Positions 37,901 through 49,999 of a stretch of 64,000 nucleotides of DNA are shown piece by piece. Positions within the stretch are counted from its first letter, which is position 1. Each line of letters starts with the position of its first letter. Below the pieces are notes generated by a model that saw nothing but the letters and a program-made list of their open reading frames with translations, ran no database searches and had not been told where the DNA came from. This stretch comes from Trichopria drosophilae (taxonomy: Eukaryota > Arthropoda > Insecta > Hymenoptera > Diapriidae), in the NCBI GenBank assembly GCA_030407085.1, contig CM059582.1:17775501-17839500 (forward strand). Reading direction: 5' to 3'. The translations under genes and the position numbers were made by a program.

Positions 37901-40900
37901 TAAATTTTGGACACCACGAGAATCCCTGGAGAACCAGACTCGGCAGCACTTCCTCGCGAGGAATCGGTACATTGCCGAGCAGAGCACCAGACTGCCATAC
38001 CCTAGTGTTTACGGTACGCAAACTATCAGTAAGTATTGCCAAGTGAATATTTTAGAAATTGCCTCAAAATACTTTCGAAAATTATTCTGTTTGGATGAGG
38101 CAAGTATCAAAACGCCTGCAAGTATTTTCAGCACTTTACCATGTTGGCTTAGAAGTCCAGAATATATTGTAAAAAGTTTTTGTTATTATACTTATTAGCT
38201 GCTACAATTACTATCCTAAAAGATGCTTATAAACTTTTTTGGAAGTTAGTGAAAATCGCATTTTTTATTTCTATTTAACATGGTAAAGTTTTAAAACAAT
38301 TTTTTTGTCATAAATCTCAATGACTCAAGTAACATTTACATACAATTTTATTAGACTAGGTTAAGTGATTAAATTGAATAAATTATTGATTTGGCAATAT
38401 TTAAACAAATTATTATCAAATTTGAGGTTGTTTTCAAGAAATACCAAAAGGAATTTTAATACTTCTGGTCATTATTACTCAATGTTTTATCATATGTGCA
38501 CGATTGTCGTTCTTAACGAAATTTTTTTATTGCACCAATTTTTGTTATCGTTAAAATTATTTGAATGCACGGAGTTCAGAAATGAATGTTTTTTAATTAT
38601 TTAATTACATTATCTCGTGTTTAGGAAACGAATTAACTGTAATTTGGAAAGTCATAAGTTAGTGGAATACGTAAGCAACTTACAATATTTACTTTTTCCA
38701 CATTGAAGTGCGCGTGCTTGCAACTTTTTATGTTTTTTGGTTTTAAAAATGTCCCTCTTTTTTATGTGGAAATTAAGGCTTTTGTTAAATGGTTTAATGC
38801 AGGTGAAAGAAGAACTGGCTTGTAAAATAAATTTATTGTGTTACAACTTTAAATGACTGGTTAGAAACAGTTAAATATAAATTAAAGTAATAATAAATCA
38901 TTAATATGGTGGAGATGTATGTGGAACTAACTTGAAGTTGACGAAAGCAAATATTACTAATGAGATTTACAAAGAAGCGTTAGTTGATAAAATTGTCTGT
39001 ACTCATAAAAAAGAGAATCACTTTATGTACTTTTAGAAATGTGTAATGTCACATTTTACACGTAGTAAAAAGGAATTGGAAAATGTCCATACAAAAGTAT
39101 AGGAATTTTTCCATATTCCAAAAAAGATCATACTTGAATTAAAAAATTTCGATTCGGGTCCCGAATTTTTTACCTCTGTAGTGAACGTACGAATATAAAA
39201 ATATTAATTGGTAGGGGAATTGTACGTCGAAGTCCACAAAATGAATTGTAGCTCAAAAAAAGGGAAAAATAAGAGTAAGACTATTCGTATTTCAGAAAAC
39301 AACAATCGAATAAGACATTTTTTAACGATTATATTGAAAAAATAGTTCTAAACTATGGTTTATATTTATTATTCATTCCAGGATCGCTCCTTCTATGCTC
39401 CTTGCTCACCAGAACATTAACACTCCAAAAAATCCTAACCTTAACTCGTAACGTCGAATTCTTCAATTTGCGAATTCTTTTGAAACCAAATAAAGGCGCA
39501 AATAACAGTTCATTAAATTGATACTATCAATTAAAGTATTCAAATCGTACATTTTCCCATGTTTCTCATGTAGTGAAATGTTGCCCTCAAAAGATTTCTC
39601 GATGATGTCAACTTGTGTCAAAGTGTGTTCAAATTATGTTGAACATCAGATTCAGGGCAAAAGAGATTAATAGAGAAAAATGAAAAAGAAAACGATATAA
39701 TATACTATTGTAATATGTGTAATGTTAATTGTTTAATAAAGTTTTTGTAAGTTTTATGATTTTCTAAAAGATGTGTGTTATTTGTTGGTAGCTTGTGCAA
39801 CAGTACTGGTTCATATTAACGGGTTTTAAGACATTACTTACCAATTTATTATTCACTCGACAACTGAAAATAATATTCATGTAATATTTCAATAATATTG
39901 TATTAATCCATTAAAACCCATGTCGAGCACACCGTAGAAAGCACCAAACAAAATATTCTAAATAGGATATTTTTTACGTTTCATAGGAAGCTGAACTCAG
40001 ATATCCGATTTTTTGCTCCCCTACCCAGCATGTCGCAAAAGCTGATTTCTTTTTAGTCTGTATATGATGTCCATGCTTGTATAGTTCAGTTTATTTAGGA
40101 CAAAGAATATATGTTAAATAGATAAGTCTTCTAAATGTGGACGAATCATGGACCGATTTCCCGTGTTTAACAGAGGAATTTTTTGCAAAAATTGGAACAA
40201 AAATGAACGAACAATGTACAAACTTTGGATAAATAATGGACGAATCTCGGATGAATAACGAAACAAAATAATTATAAATAATTAAAAAATTACCATTTGT
40301 TGATATTTTTATTTTGAATCCTACTCTTATAATTAAGAGTAAATGTATTCCCGCATCCTGCCAATTTTCTTAAATATAAAAGCATACTGAAATTATAATT
40401 TATTGAAGCTTGCAAAAATAAATAATAAAGAAGCAAACCCTTTTCGAGAGGCGGTTCATTGTTTTTTTTTTCATTTATTGTTATCGTAAAAATCCAGAAA
40501 AGTACAAAAAAAAAACAGGGTACAAGAACATTATCTTAAACTTTCATTAATATTTGTTTGAACCATTTTTAAGGGTATATACCCTGTAAAAAATTGTGGA
40601 TATTTGTAATTTAAAACTCCACTGTCAAGTGTAGTAAATTCAAATAATTATTGTATTTAGTCTTCAATCTATGATTTGGCAACACTTTACTGACAATTAA
40701 ACTTCAATATTTTTGCTGCTAACGACGAAGATTTTTGTCAATTTGGACTTCTTCCCAGACTGCCAGAAAAAGGAAAATCTTTGTCATGATATAAAATAAA
40801 CTAACAAAGTCTGGAATTTATGTAAAATAATACCAAATCTATTTCTAGACAGTCTAAGGTGTACTGAATATGATGGCATTGTCCAGTTTCATAATCGCTG

Positions 40901-43900
40901 TGTCAAAAAATATATATAAATCCACAAAGATGGTAGTTTTCACATTTTTTGCAAAATATTAGTCATGAAGTATGACATTGTGTTCAATCAATTTATGCAT
41001 AAAAAGTTTATAAAACCGCTTGAAATTTGTTACTCGGCGGTTGTTGGTGTCGCTAATTACGAATGTGAAGTCAGATTTTTGAAATTCAAAAGGGCTACAC
41101 CAATATGCCGGACAGTTTTGTGAAAAGTCTAACCATTCTGCTTGAAACTTGTTACTCGGGAGTTTTCGAGGTCGCTGATTACAAATCTGATGATATATTT
41201 TACAAATTTAAAATAATGGCTACAATATGGCGGAGAAATTTTTCAAAAATGGAACCATTTTGGTTGAAAATCTTTCTAAATCTAACATCAAATTCGTAAT
41301 CAACGTTCCCGAAAACTTCAGAGTAACAAATATCAAGTGAAGTGGTTGGAATTTAGAAAATTTGTCAGCCATTTGGAATTGTCAAAATCTGATTTCAGAT
41401 TCGCAGAATCTGAGAAACAAATTGCAATCGAAATAATTAGAATTTGGAAAATTTGTCCGCCATATTGAATCCGCCATTATTAATTTTCATACTCTGAATA
41501 TAGATTCGTAATCGGCGTCCCAAAATACCCCTATACACCAAGTTAAAGTAAAATATAAAAATTTTTTTTTTTAATTTCGGCATTTTTTGTGAAATTCTCG
41601 TGGCAGTCAAGAGGTTAAATATATGTTGAAAGGTTACGAATTGTCATATTTCTTAGAACGATTCCGCCATTAAAATGCATACATTTTTAACATCCTGAAC
41701 TAAGATTTTATACAAATTTTTATTGCGTCCCTGAACAATTAAAAAAACGTTTCATTGTCGTTGTTTATTGTTTGTCGTATTACTTCATAACATTGTATGA
41801 TTTTCAATTATACAACTACAATAACGATCCCAAAATACAAATTTCTAAGACAAGTTTAACACTGCCGACTTATATCAAAAACTTGACAAACAAAATATTT
41901 CATCCACACCATAAAAGAAGAAATGGACGATTTAAACCCCTCAAGTCTATTGTCAAACCATTCTGCTGTATACAATTATGATAAGAAATCCATTTTTTGT
42001 TTTGTTAGTCCAGATTTATTAATGCACTTATAAAATGTAGAATTATGCGTAACTAACAAACGAGTATGAATACGGAGTAAAAACGAATAATGAACTTAGA
42101 AAATGTTACAGAAATTTTTTTATTTATAACATAAAACACTGAGTATAAATAATTTTCTTCGGTTTGTTGTATAAACCAATGTTTATAATAACACAGGAGT
42201 GCGTTATTGTTGTTAAAATAATTAAATGTTCTCTAACAAGAAGCAACTGAAATTATTTTATATTTTTATTCTAGATTACTCTATAAAAAGACAAATTCTG
42301 CCATACAGAAGCAATTACAATTCAAAATGTTATCGCCGATACGTTACAATTTTAAATCAATATTTTATATAGAATATAAAAGTAAGTATCTTTTCGTCGC
42401 ACCAGGCCGAAAAATGCGATTTTGTGCCCCGTAATCGGGTAAAAAATGAGATTTTGCTTCTTCCTGAGTCAAACATTAAACGGAGAGGAAGTAACGTTGC
42501 AAACATATCAACAAAAGTTGAATTGTATAAGACATATTGTATAACATTTTAATTAACATATTGTTTAACATTCTCTAATACAAAATTTACATTTTGTATG
42601 AGAGAAAATTTTTCTTGACAAAATCCCCATACTATCTGTTTTTAACAGCATATACTATAGTGTCCATATTTCATATATTTTTTGATGAAAAATTTGAGAA
42701 AATTACGATCGTAACATTTTCGTTTTGAATCTTATATCTTTGGGGCGTAACGCCCTATTTAATTATTTTCACTGCGTACTTCAATAAATGGTGACAGGTT
42801 GCTGTGTTTTGGCACTTTTTACCAAAATACACAATTTGCATTGAATACGGTGCTATAACTCTAGTAGTTTTTAAAGCACACCATTCATATTTCTGCAAGG
42901 CCATACTTATATATGTTGAAAAAGCTTGGAAAATTTGCTGGAAATAGATACGATCATTTTTTATAACTGTTAGAAACGGCCGTGACATTGAAAACGTAAA
43001 AATAGGTACGAGAGTTTGGGATTATTTTACGACTGAGAAGTACTATGTGAAATGTATGAAATTTAGTTATCGAAACAGGAAAACATTTTTATTGATTTAT
43101 TTAATAACTGCGCAGAAATTCCAGTAACCATAAGAAGAATTAAATTGTAAATAAAAAAAAAATTAAAAAATCATAGATTCAAGGACAAAAAATTACATTA
43201 TTTTTTACATTATTTATTAGTTCGATATCTTATGGCAAACTTCAAAGATGATAAAAAACGAACACCAAGTAACAAGAATATGACACTTTTGATGAAAATT
43301 CCAAAATCCTGGTAAAAATGAAAAGACCAATGGAAGGGCGAACTTTTCTCTATAAAACAAACTTTTTAAAATTAAGACTAACAGATAAAAACACCTGATG
43401 AATATGCAGATGTAAATAAAGTATTGACGAAACAAAATTTGTTGTAACTTTCATCCGCCATTTTGTATCCGCCACTTTTAATTTTACCAATCGAATGTCA
43501 GAATACCGAATAACGATTTTTTTCATGCCTATTCTATGAAGTTCGTATTGGATTTATTTTTCTGTTTTTCAGTAAATATATTATATCAGAAAAGAATTTG
43601 ACATTATTTAGAGGTTAAGGTGATTTTAGACGTAAAACAACAATCGTCTTATAATCTTGGACAATTTTATGCACTTTTGGTTAAATCCAGAAATTATTTC
43701 CCTTACAAACATATGCATTAAAAATTTTTTACTTTATATACCAAGAGGCGAGTCACAGCTGATGCTGTTTTACCTGCTACCAATCTTTATTTGAATTTTG
43801 TTTACATAAAAAACATATATATAAAATAGTAAAATATGATTATTAAAATTAGTCAGAAAAATTACAATAATATTGGTATCTTTATTCCTCGAAATTTGTG

Positions 43901-45435
43901 TGCTTCATTAGAGAGATTGAAAATTACTTTAAAAAATCCAGAATGTTTAAAAATAGTAAAAAAAGGAACCCTTTTCCTTTGCCGGTGAAATGCTCCTCTC
44001 AATAAGCTACGCTCCCTTTGACCCCCTGAAAAGTCTGCGGTTTAACTCCGAGCGCATCGAATCTTTCCACTTTTTGCCCTTTTTATCGAAATTACAAAAA
44101 CAATACAGCAGATTGCTTTTGCCTTTTCATGCAACCAGAAATCGATCACCAGAAAAAAGCAGATTCCTCATTTACCATTTTTAAACATTGTGGTTTTTTA
44201 AACATAGTTTACAATACTTGTAATAGGATTCTGTTATTAGAGGAAATTAGTTAGACAAATTAAAAAAACATTGCAACATTGCTATCTTTAGTATCTCGTT
44301 ATAAGGCCACGAAGTATACAATTTTTAGATATACATCACATTTCTGAGTAGATTTATGAAGATCGAGCATTAAAACCTATATTTCGCATGGTTTATACAC
44401 ATGTATCTATAAAAAAATGTTTATAAATGAAATGTTTATATCATATACATGAGGCAAGTAAAGTAGCGCGTTAATACTATGGTACTTATAAGTATTCTGA
44501 ATATAGTTCACGGAGAAAAATGACTCCGCTGGATTAGCTGATTCATATCAGCTAAAATTTTCGGCTGGAATTGCCGAAAATATATGCAATTTTAGCTGTT
44601 TTGATTCTGCTAATGTAGGAGAATCCTTAACCCTACTCAATTCGCGCTTAGCTCTAAATTTCCGCTACATTAGCAGATTTGTTCCGTTAAATTTGCGGAC
44701 TTTTTCAGTAAATTTAGCTGAAATTATCGGCTATCCCTAACGGAATTCCAAAAGCTGTCCCTATAGGATAAAATTGGTAGAATCTGCGGATTTTTCGGCT
44801 GATTTTGCTGATTATTTTTCTCCGTGTTAGTTCTATACTGAAGAAGACAATGCAATCGCACCTTAATTAATCGTGTCGAGTATCAAATCTGTCGCAATTA
44901 ATTAAATTAATCCATCGAAAATTGTGCCAATGTAATGAAATTGTGAATTATAATAACATTCATATTCCTCTATATTGTTGCAAAAATATTTGTTCACACA
45001 ATTGCAATATAATTATGTGATCTGCCTTGTGCAAAAATATAACTGGCAGTAAAAGATACTTAAACTGCAAGTGGATTTGCAGACTAACCCATATGAATTC
45101 CCACAAGTCAAACCGTGCAATCTCTATTTTTATAGAGTGGAGACTCAGCCTTGGATGAAAATCCACTCTTAATGAGTGACAATTCACATTTTCACTACAG
45201 TGGCGCAGTCAGTCGAATTAATTTATTGAGTAGGAATATAAATTTCTTGAGATTCCTGGAAAAATGGAAATGCATCACACATGTATCAAAATTTAAAAAC
45301 AAAAGTGGATTATTTATGAAATTTTTTTTTGTTTCAGAAGCGGGCAACAAAAGCCTATTCAACGGCGTTCTGAACACACGTCCCAATGGAGGAATTCACG
45401 GGAGAACGGACTGGGCCGCGAAGTACCTCAAATGA
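25706..45435 (+). CDS. Mak/CILK1: MAK/CILK1 (RCK-family) Ser/Thr protein kinase
   Basis: Complete gene in eight coding exons: 25706-25989, 26273-26485, 26560-26907, 32571-32738, 32893-33015, 36611-36916, 37814-38028 and 45338-45435. All junctions are GT/AG with matching phases; the sum is 1755 nt, 584 aa plus stop. The kinase domain covers about residues 6-287: glycine loop GDGTFGSV (13-20), AIK lysine 35, LREVKS glutamate 52, HRD 125-127, DFG 145-147, the family activation motif TDY 159-161, then ending at GYPYFQVG. The rest is a long, poorly conserved tail ending [15 protein letters not shown], a C-terminal signature of MAK-type kinases. The length is near the vertebrate 620-630 aa. The family acts at cilia, limiting length and regulating transport turnaround at the tip; TDY is phosphorylated by an upstream kinase. 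An in-frame stop at 25649 precedes the ATG at 25706; the second Met (MNRY) matches the usual family start. Exon 6 can read through into a membrane-type tail. Confidence 0.95.
26273..26485 (+). CDS. Mak/CILK1: Kinase exon 2: catalytic and activation loops
   Basis: Acceptor TTGTTAG. Codes from Arg95 to the first two bases of Trp166. It holds [24 protein letters not shown] and the YTDYVSTRW activation segment. Donor AGATG|GTAATT. Confidence 0.95.
26560..26907 (+). CDS. Mak/CILK1: Kinase exon 3: C-lobe
   Basis: Acceptor TCCTAG after a 74 bp intron. It begins YRAPEVLL, the P+1/APE region, and includes [16 protein letters not shown] and the CMGC-type insert region, ending [10 protein letters not shown]. 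Donor TTGG|GTATGA. The frame stays open into the intron for about 45 nt, which is not coding. Confidence 0.95.
28845..28990. repeat. Minisatellite, about 30 bp unit, five copies
   Basis: Diverged units of the form TATGGTT-x-T-x-TCAACCATTT follow one another, with variants ATGGTAGTGTCAACC, ATGATCGTTCCAACT and ATGGTTATCTCAAAC. Intronic, no coding frame. Confidence 0.7.
29548..29685. mobile_element. 138 bp MITE with TTAA flanks
   Basis: GGTAAACGTACC at the left and GGTACGTTTACC at the right are exact inverted repeats, flanked by TTAA on both sides (29544-29547 and 29686-29689). A TTAA target site fits piggyBac-like mobilisation, although the ends lack the usual CC. Confidence 0.75.
32571..32738 (+). 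CDS. Mak/CILK1: Kinase exon 4: end of catalytic domain, linker
   Basis: Acceptor TTCTTCAG. It completes the codon GG|A and reads GYPYFQVGV, the conserved end of the MAK/CILK1 catalytic domain, then a Pro-rich linker (IPPPPMS). Donor TCCAG|GTGCGT leaves two bases of an Arg codon. Confidence 0.92.
32893..33015 (+). CDS. Mak/CILK1: Kinase exon 5: tail segment
   Basis: Acceptor TTTCCAG. It reads [14 protein letters not shown] and then an acidic [14 protein letters not shown] stretch, comparable to the W-x-E-L-E-D segment in vertebrate tails. A second donor six bases downstream (exon end 33021) keeps the same phase and would add two residues. Confidence 0.85.
33435..33534. repeat. Near-perfect 100 bp hairpin
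   Basis: The left arm starts CATCCCAACGGGCACGAA and includes CCCAAATGTTTCTAAAACG. The right arm is its reverse complement with three mismatches over about 43 bp. The loop is about 13 bases. It could be a tiny MITE or fold into a hairpin RNA inside the intron. Confidence 0.85.
33629..33683 (+). repeat. Possible tRNA-derived SINE head
   Basis: CCGTAGCATAGTCTTTAAGACG resembles a tRNA D-arm/A-box, and GGTTCGATCCC at 33667-33677 fits the pol III B-box. Spacing between them is tRNA-like. The acceptor stem does not pair, so it is not a functional tRNA. A T-rich, weakly defined tail follows. Confidence 0.4.
36611..36916 (+). CDS. Mak/CILK1: Kinase exon 6: tail segment, extendable
   Basis: Acceptor CTCTGCAG. 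It codes residues 379-480 plus two bases of Arg481, a polar Asn/Thr-rich tail containing RVVWNGNF and GVPRYLAGN, comparable to the RYLPG block of vertebrate homologues. The donor CCAG|GTACCG departs from the consensus after GTA. The same frame continues past it for 228 codons. Confidence 0.9.
36917..37604 (+). CDS. In-frame extension of exon 6, membrane-type C-terminus
   Basis: Past the exon 6 donor the kinase frame stays open to the TAG at 37602-37604, giving an alternative 709 aa product (228 new residues). Composition is coding-like and more GC-rich than the neighbouring introns. Likely membrane segments lie at about residues 491-507 ([16 protein letters not shown]), 645-669 (Leu/Val-rich) and 673-692. 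Between them is a basic and aromatic stretch of about 135 residues. AATAAA at 37730-37735 could end such a transcript within the intron. No family is recognised. It could be a composite terminal exon of the kinase, or the last exon of a nested gene whose 5' part I cannot see. No ATG begins it near the donor; the first internal Met is near 37155. Confidence 0.6.
37730..37735 (+). terminator. Candidate intronic poly(A) signal AATAAA
   Basis: It lies 126 bp after the stop of the read-through frame and before the exon 7 acceptor, where an alternative short transcript would need it. AATAAA is common in AT-rich DNA, so position is the main argument. Confidence 0.35.
37814..38028 (+). CDS. Mak/CILK1: Kinase exon 7: tail segment
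   Basis: Acceptor TCTTTCAG. Joined to exon 6 it reads [11 protein letters not shown], then [19 protein letters not shown] and [19 protein letters not shown]. Donor ATCA|GTAAGT is a strong consensus. A minus frame of 150 codons over the same bases is its shadow. Confidence 0.9.
41030..41560. repeat. GTCGCTGATTAC-family repeat cluster
   Basis: Direct units near 41035 and 41145 share the order CTTGTTACTCGG, GTCGCTGATTAC, then AAATTCAAAAT/AATATGGCGGA. Inverted units follow near 41290-41340 and 41500-41525 (CGTAATCAACGTTCCC, CGTAATCGGCGTCCC). Other copies occur at 51640-51970 and 54530-54960. This is a moderate-copy interspersed or tandem family. Confidence 0.7.
44509..44826. mobile_element. MITE with CACGGAGAAAAAT ends
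   Basis: CACGGAGAAAAAT at the left and ATTTTTCTCCGTG at the right are inverted. The interior repeats short AGCTGATT/AATCAGC and TTTAGCTGAAA phrases. No coding sequence. Confidence 0.75.
45338..45435 (+). CDS. Mak/CILK1: Kinase exon 8: C-terminus
   Basis: Acceptor TTTGTTTCAG. It completes A|AA and reads [15 protein letters not shown], then [15 protein letters not shown] and TGA at 45433-45435. The GRTDW-x-x-KY ending is diagnostic for the family and shows that the upstream exon chain was joined correctly. Confidence 0.95.
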
Positions 45436-46139
45436 CGCGTGCGAAACTTGATTCGCGATTGTCTCAAGAATCTCACATGGACAAAGACACAAAACAAACC
45501 CCCATAAGGGGTGAAGCAAGAATCCGTACTCTGACTGTGATAGCGCGTGATTTTCATTTTGAGACGACGAATTTGAAAACGCGTGCAAAAACAACGAAAC
45601 AAGCGACTAAACGCATGTAGGTCAGTCATGCAATAATCACATAACTATGACCAATCGATTGTTCTCCAAGTTGCAATTATCATTTTAATTCGATTCGTTA
45701 TATTAAAACAGTTTTAATGTTTCATGGGTCTATTTTTTCAATTTTTGGTTGGAATCAATTACTAGTTGTCCAATACATCTCTAGACTTTGATAGACTTTA
45801 TTTATTTGGAATTTAAAATGTATTTATTTTGGACTTTAATAATGATTTCAAATCGTACTCGCAATGCTATATCCATGGCCGGATTGTTCTGGACGTACGA
45901 CACGATAACAATTTTGGCGCCCAATCGAGGTCCAGTGTTCAAGAATTTCCAACATTTGATGTCATTGCTATTAGTTTATCTCTTAAATTCAAGCAGTAAT
46001 AATGAATTATCCCATATATACACTTTTTGTAATATTAACACTTTTCACATATTTTTTATTTTGGAAAATTACTCCCCTTGTGTCCATTCTCGACTCACCC
46101 AGAGTATTGCTGAAATGGATGAATAGCATTATTGTAAAT

Positions 46140-49100
46140 AATACAATAACAAATCAATAAATTGTACAGTAATATTACTGGACTATTATAGTAAAATTCA
46201 GTTTTGATATATGATCGATGGTTTCTTGTGTAATTTTAACTAAAGATATTATACTACAGTATATTCAATGTACTATTACTAGAATATAATTACATAGATA
46301 TATAACACCATGTAATATGTCTAATGGAATAATAAGCACAACATCGCTTCAATAAACAGCGGAATATTACTAATATACGGTTTAATATTACTAAAATCTT
46401 CTGGTAATATTAAATTACAATAAATTACTTCGTTTTACTACTGAAATATTACTGTAATATTATCGACAACATCGTCATGAAATATGAGCAAAATATTGTA
46501 ATCTTCTTAGGGTGTAATATTTCTGGAATATTAATCAATATTACACTATTACGTATTACAGCAAATTATTACTGAAATATTACCGTAATATTGCATGACA
46601 ATCCTTCGGCGTATGTTATTAATATAAAACAGTAATAAGGTGCAGTGATGTTACTAAAATATTACTCTATTACTCCAGCAATATTACATCGATGTATTCC
46701 CTATATATTGCGCTGTTTTATATTCCAGAAAGATATTACTTGAATAACACCGCAATATTTACTGATGATATTAATGTGTAGTAATGTGTATGATGTAGTA
46801 ATGTTAGTAGAATATTACTACAGTACATCAGCAATATTACAGTACGATGTATTACAATGTAATATCCCTCAAATATTACGAAACGGTATTCTCCAATATG
46901 CTGATATTCAAATTATAAATGACCTGTATTGTTACTAAAATTTTTCTACAATATTATACGGTAAGAAAACGTAGTGTAATATTACGAGAATAGTAGAGTA
47001 ATATTACACGACGACTCTTATATTACTATTATAATAATACGGCTGTATAACGCATCAACTTTCCTCTCAAAATCAGTTAAATATTACGACGTGTTGTATT
47101 CGGCATAATATTACTGAAATATTCCAAAAATGTTAATGAAATATTCCATTAAATATTTCGGCACAATTTTTAGTGTGTTTTAGCACTAATTACTGCGGTA
47201 ATATTACATAGATATATGCTGTGGTGTAATATTGCCCAAATATTCTGAAAATATTAGTCATAGCTAAATTATCGCGTGTCACTATTGAAGTGTTGGAGTA
47301 ATATTATACTGCGGTTTAATCCATTAATTAACATCATTTACATAGTATTATATTATCATATAACTGGCAAATAGACTATAGTAATCATCTTCAGGACTAG
47401 ACTTAAGTGTAATATTGCTGCAATGTTCCAAAAATATGACAAACGGATGTACTATTTCTGAAATATTACGGTAATATGGTACTACTACATATTTCAGCAA
47501 AATATTACTGAAATATGACCACAATATTGCATGATGATATTTCGTCGTAGACCATTAATATAAAACAGTAATATGGTACAGTGATGTTGCTAAAATATTA
47601 CTCTATTACTCCAGCAATATTACCCCGTCATATATTAGACTGTTATTTATCAGCAATCTGCAGATGTTCTATTTATATATCTTCTCTATTATTACTAAAA
47701 CATTTCAACATTATTACGCTATAAGATAACGCAGTGTAATATTACGTAAACATCGCACCAATATTACATGACGATTTATAAGGATTCTTATATTAAAGTT
47801 ATTATAATATTATATATATTTATTAATATGGCGGTATAACGCATTAACGTTCTTCAAAATCAGTTAAATATTACGGTGCGATGTATACTACATAATATTA
47901 CTGTAATATTCCAAAAATATTAGTGCAGCAGGATTCTATTAAATGTTTGAACTCAATATTTATAGGGTAGTTTCACTAAGATATTGCAGTAATATTACAT
48001 AAAAACATGCTGTTGTTTAATATTACTCGAATATTCTGGTAATATTAAACACAGTAAATTACCCGCGTATTACAACAGAATTATTGGAATAATATTATAC
48101 TACATGGTAATGTAATATTATTAAAAATCGGCATGTAATACCAGTAAAACGCTATAGGAATCGTTGTGTAGACTACTAGAGTGTAATATTACTATAATAT
48201 TAAAAAAATATGGCATTATTACATATTCCAGCAAAATATTACTAAAACATGACAGCAATATTGCATGATTATACTTCGAAGTAAGTTTTAATGTAAAGAA
48301 GTAATATGATGCAGTGATATTACCAAAATATTCCTGTATTACTCCAGCAATATTACACTGTGATGTATACGAGTGTAATATCACTCAAATATTTTGGAAA
48401 TAACATCCTATGAGTTGTCTGGTTTCAATTTATAAATGACCGTTAATGTTACTAAATATTTAACTAATATTACCCTGGATAATATAGTGTAATATTGTCT
48501 AAGCGTTTACATAACATGCTGACATCAGCATTTAAATATTCCAACATTATATCAGCGTTAAATATTGCTAAACAACTTGGTACAGTAATATTCCAGTAAT
48601 ATGATTTATGAAATTTCCACGCAGCATTGCAATACTATAAAACAGTAAAACTATGAAGGTATTACTAAAATATTACTATATTACTTTAGTAATATTACAT
48701 TATGACATACACCAGAATAATACCGCTTAAATAAACGGGATTAGCATCAGGCGATAATCCTAGGTTCAATGTTATTAACATGTAACTTTAAAATTTTACA
48801 CTTATTTGTAAATTACCCATATTAATACTGAAATATTCCAATATTATGTCAGCGTGAAATATTACTAAAAGTCTTGGTACAGTAATATTCCAGTAAAATG
48901 ATTTCTGAACTATATCCGCAACATTACATGATGATAAAACTATGTATAAAACAGTAAAATGATGCAGGTATTACTAAAATATTAATATATTACCTTAGCA
49001 ATATTACATTATGATATATGCCAGTTTAATACCACTTAAATATTATGGAATTAGCATCATACGATAAGCGTAGGTTCAATCTTATTAACATGTAACTCTT

Positions 49101-49990
49101 TTACCCGTATTATTACTGAAATATTTCAACAATATTACAATAGTGTATATTGCAGTGTAATATTTCGTAAACATCACTCTAATTTTACACGACTATTTAT
49201 ATTTATTCTTATGTACTTCTATTGTTACAGTATGATAGTAATATACGTCGACATCATACTTAATTTCAACATCATTTAAATATTACGGGAATATATCACC
49301 GCGAAATATTACTAATTGTAAAAGACATCAAAGCAATATTACAGTAATATTACATTATTGTTCCGGCATTATCTTACTCAAACATCATCGCAATAGTACG
49401 TGAGCATACTATAGAGTAATAAGATTTTAGTATAAAATAGTAATATTCTGCTGATGTATTACGCAAATATTACTATATTACTTTAGAAATATTACATCGT
49501 GATATATTCTAGTGTAATCATCAACAATATTACACGACGATTCGTCGTCCTTATATTACTATGACATCAAGTACATCAAATTTCATGTAAAATTGCTAAA
49601 ATAATATCGTAATATTTTTCTGCAATGTACCATAGTACGATATTACTTAAATATTACCCCTATATAGTGTAGTGTGGAATTACAAAACTCCAGCAATACT
49701 ACTTTAATAATCATGTGTCATTACATAATCCAGTATTATTAAAAGATCATACTGCTTTACTATTGGCATTTACAAAATTACTATTACTGTAATATTTCAG
49801 TACTATTTTAGCTTACATTACATTATATTAGAATAACATCAATGTAATGTCGCAACAACATTACTGTGTAATAGCGATGTTCCACGTTATAATTTTTCTC
49901 CAATATTATGCGAATTTTTGTAATTTATGGAATATGTTACATATTGCTATGGCGTTTCAGAAATATTACTGGGTGATGTTTGCGGATTAG
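46140..49990. repeat. Satellite-like block built on GTAATATTAC
   Basis: The self-complementary core GTAATATTAC, or AATATTAC with one or two changes, recurs roughly every 20-40 bases for about 3.9 kb. Longer blocks recur too: a segment with CTATTACTCCAGCAATATTAC ends near 46688 and 47624 and again near 48357, and an ATCAGTTAAATATTACG block is at about 47072 and 47860. These give higher-order spacings of about 0.79-0.94 kb. Units are heavily diverged. No coding frame and no transposon ends. Weaker copies of the motif appear at 57730-58080. Confidence 0.85.
46156..46161 (+). terminator. Candidate kinase poly(A) signal AATAAA
   Basis: AATAAA about 720 bp after the kinase stop, at the edge of the satellite block. 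Earlier non-canonical signals are possible. Confidence 0.3.
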
Positions 49991-49999
49991 ATTAATACC

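Larger units (their letters stand above)
38029..45337. other. Kinase intron 7 (7.3 kb)
   Basis: Largest intron. It holds a cluster of the GTCGCTGATTAC repeat family (41030-41560) and a MITE (44509-44826). A stretch near 43980-44165 is GC-richer but has no recognised product. No exon of another gene seen. Confidence 0.6.

Noticed and set aside
37590..38042. 150-codon minus-strand frame over the kinase tail.
   Set aside because: It lies opposite exon 7, whose phase and motifs fit the kinase; the minus frame is a shadow.
43980..44185. GC-richer plus frame of 64 codons inside kinase intron 7.
   Set aside because: Adding it would break the exon 7 to exon 8 phase match, and it has no family resemblance.
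46140..49990. TAATATTAC equals the nonanucleotide at the replication origin of geminiviruses and related circular ssDNA viruses, suggesting an endogenous viral origin array.
   Set aside because: The motif is embedded in a longer AT palindrome repeated dozens of times without the stem-loop, iterons or any Rep-like reading frame nearby. A chance match in AT-rich satellite DNA is far more likely.
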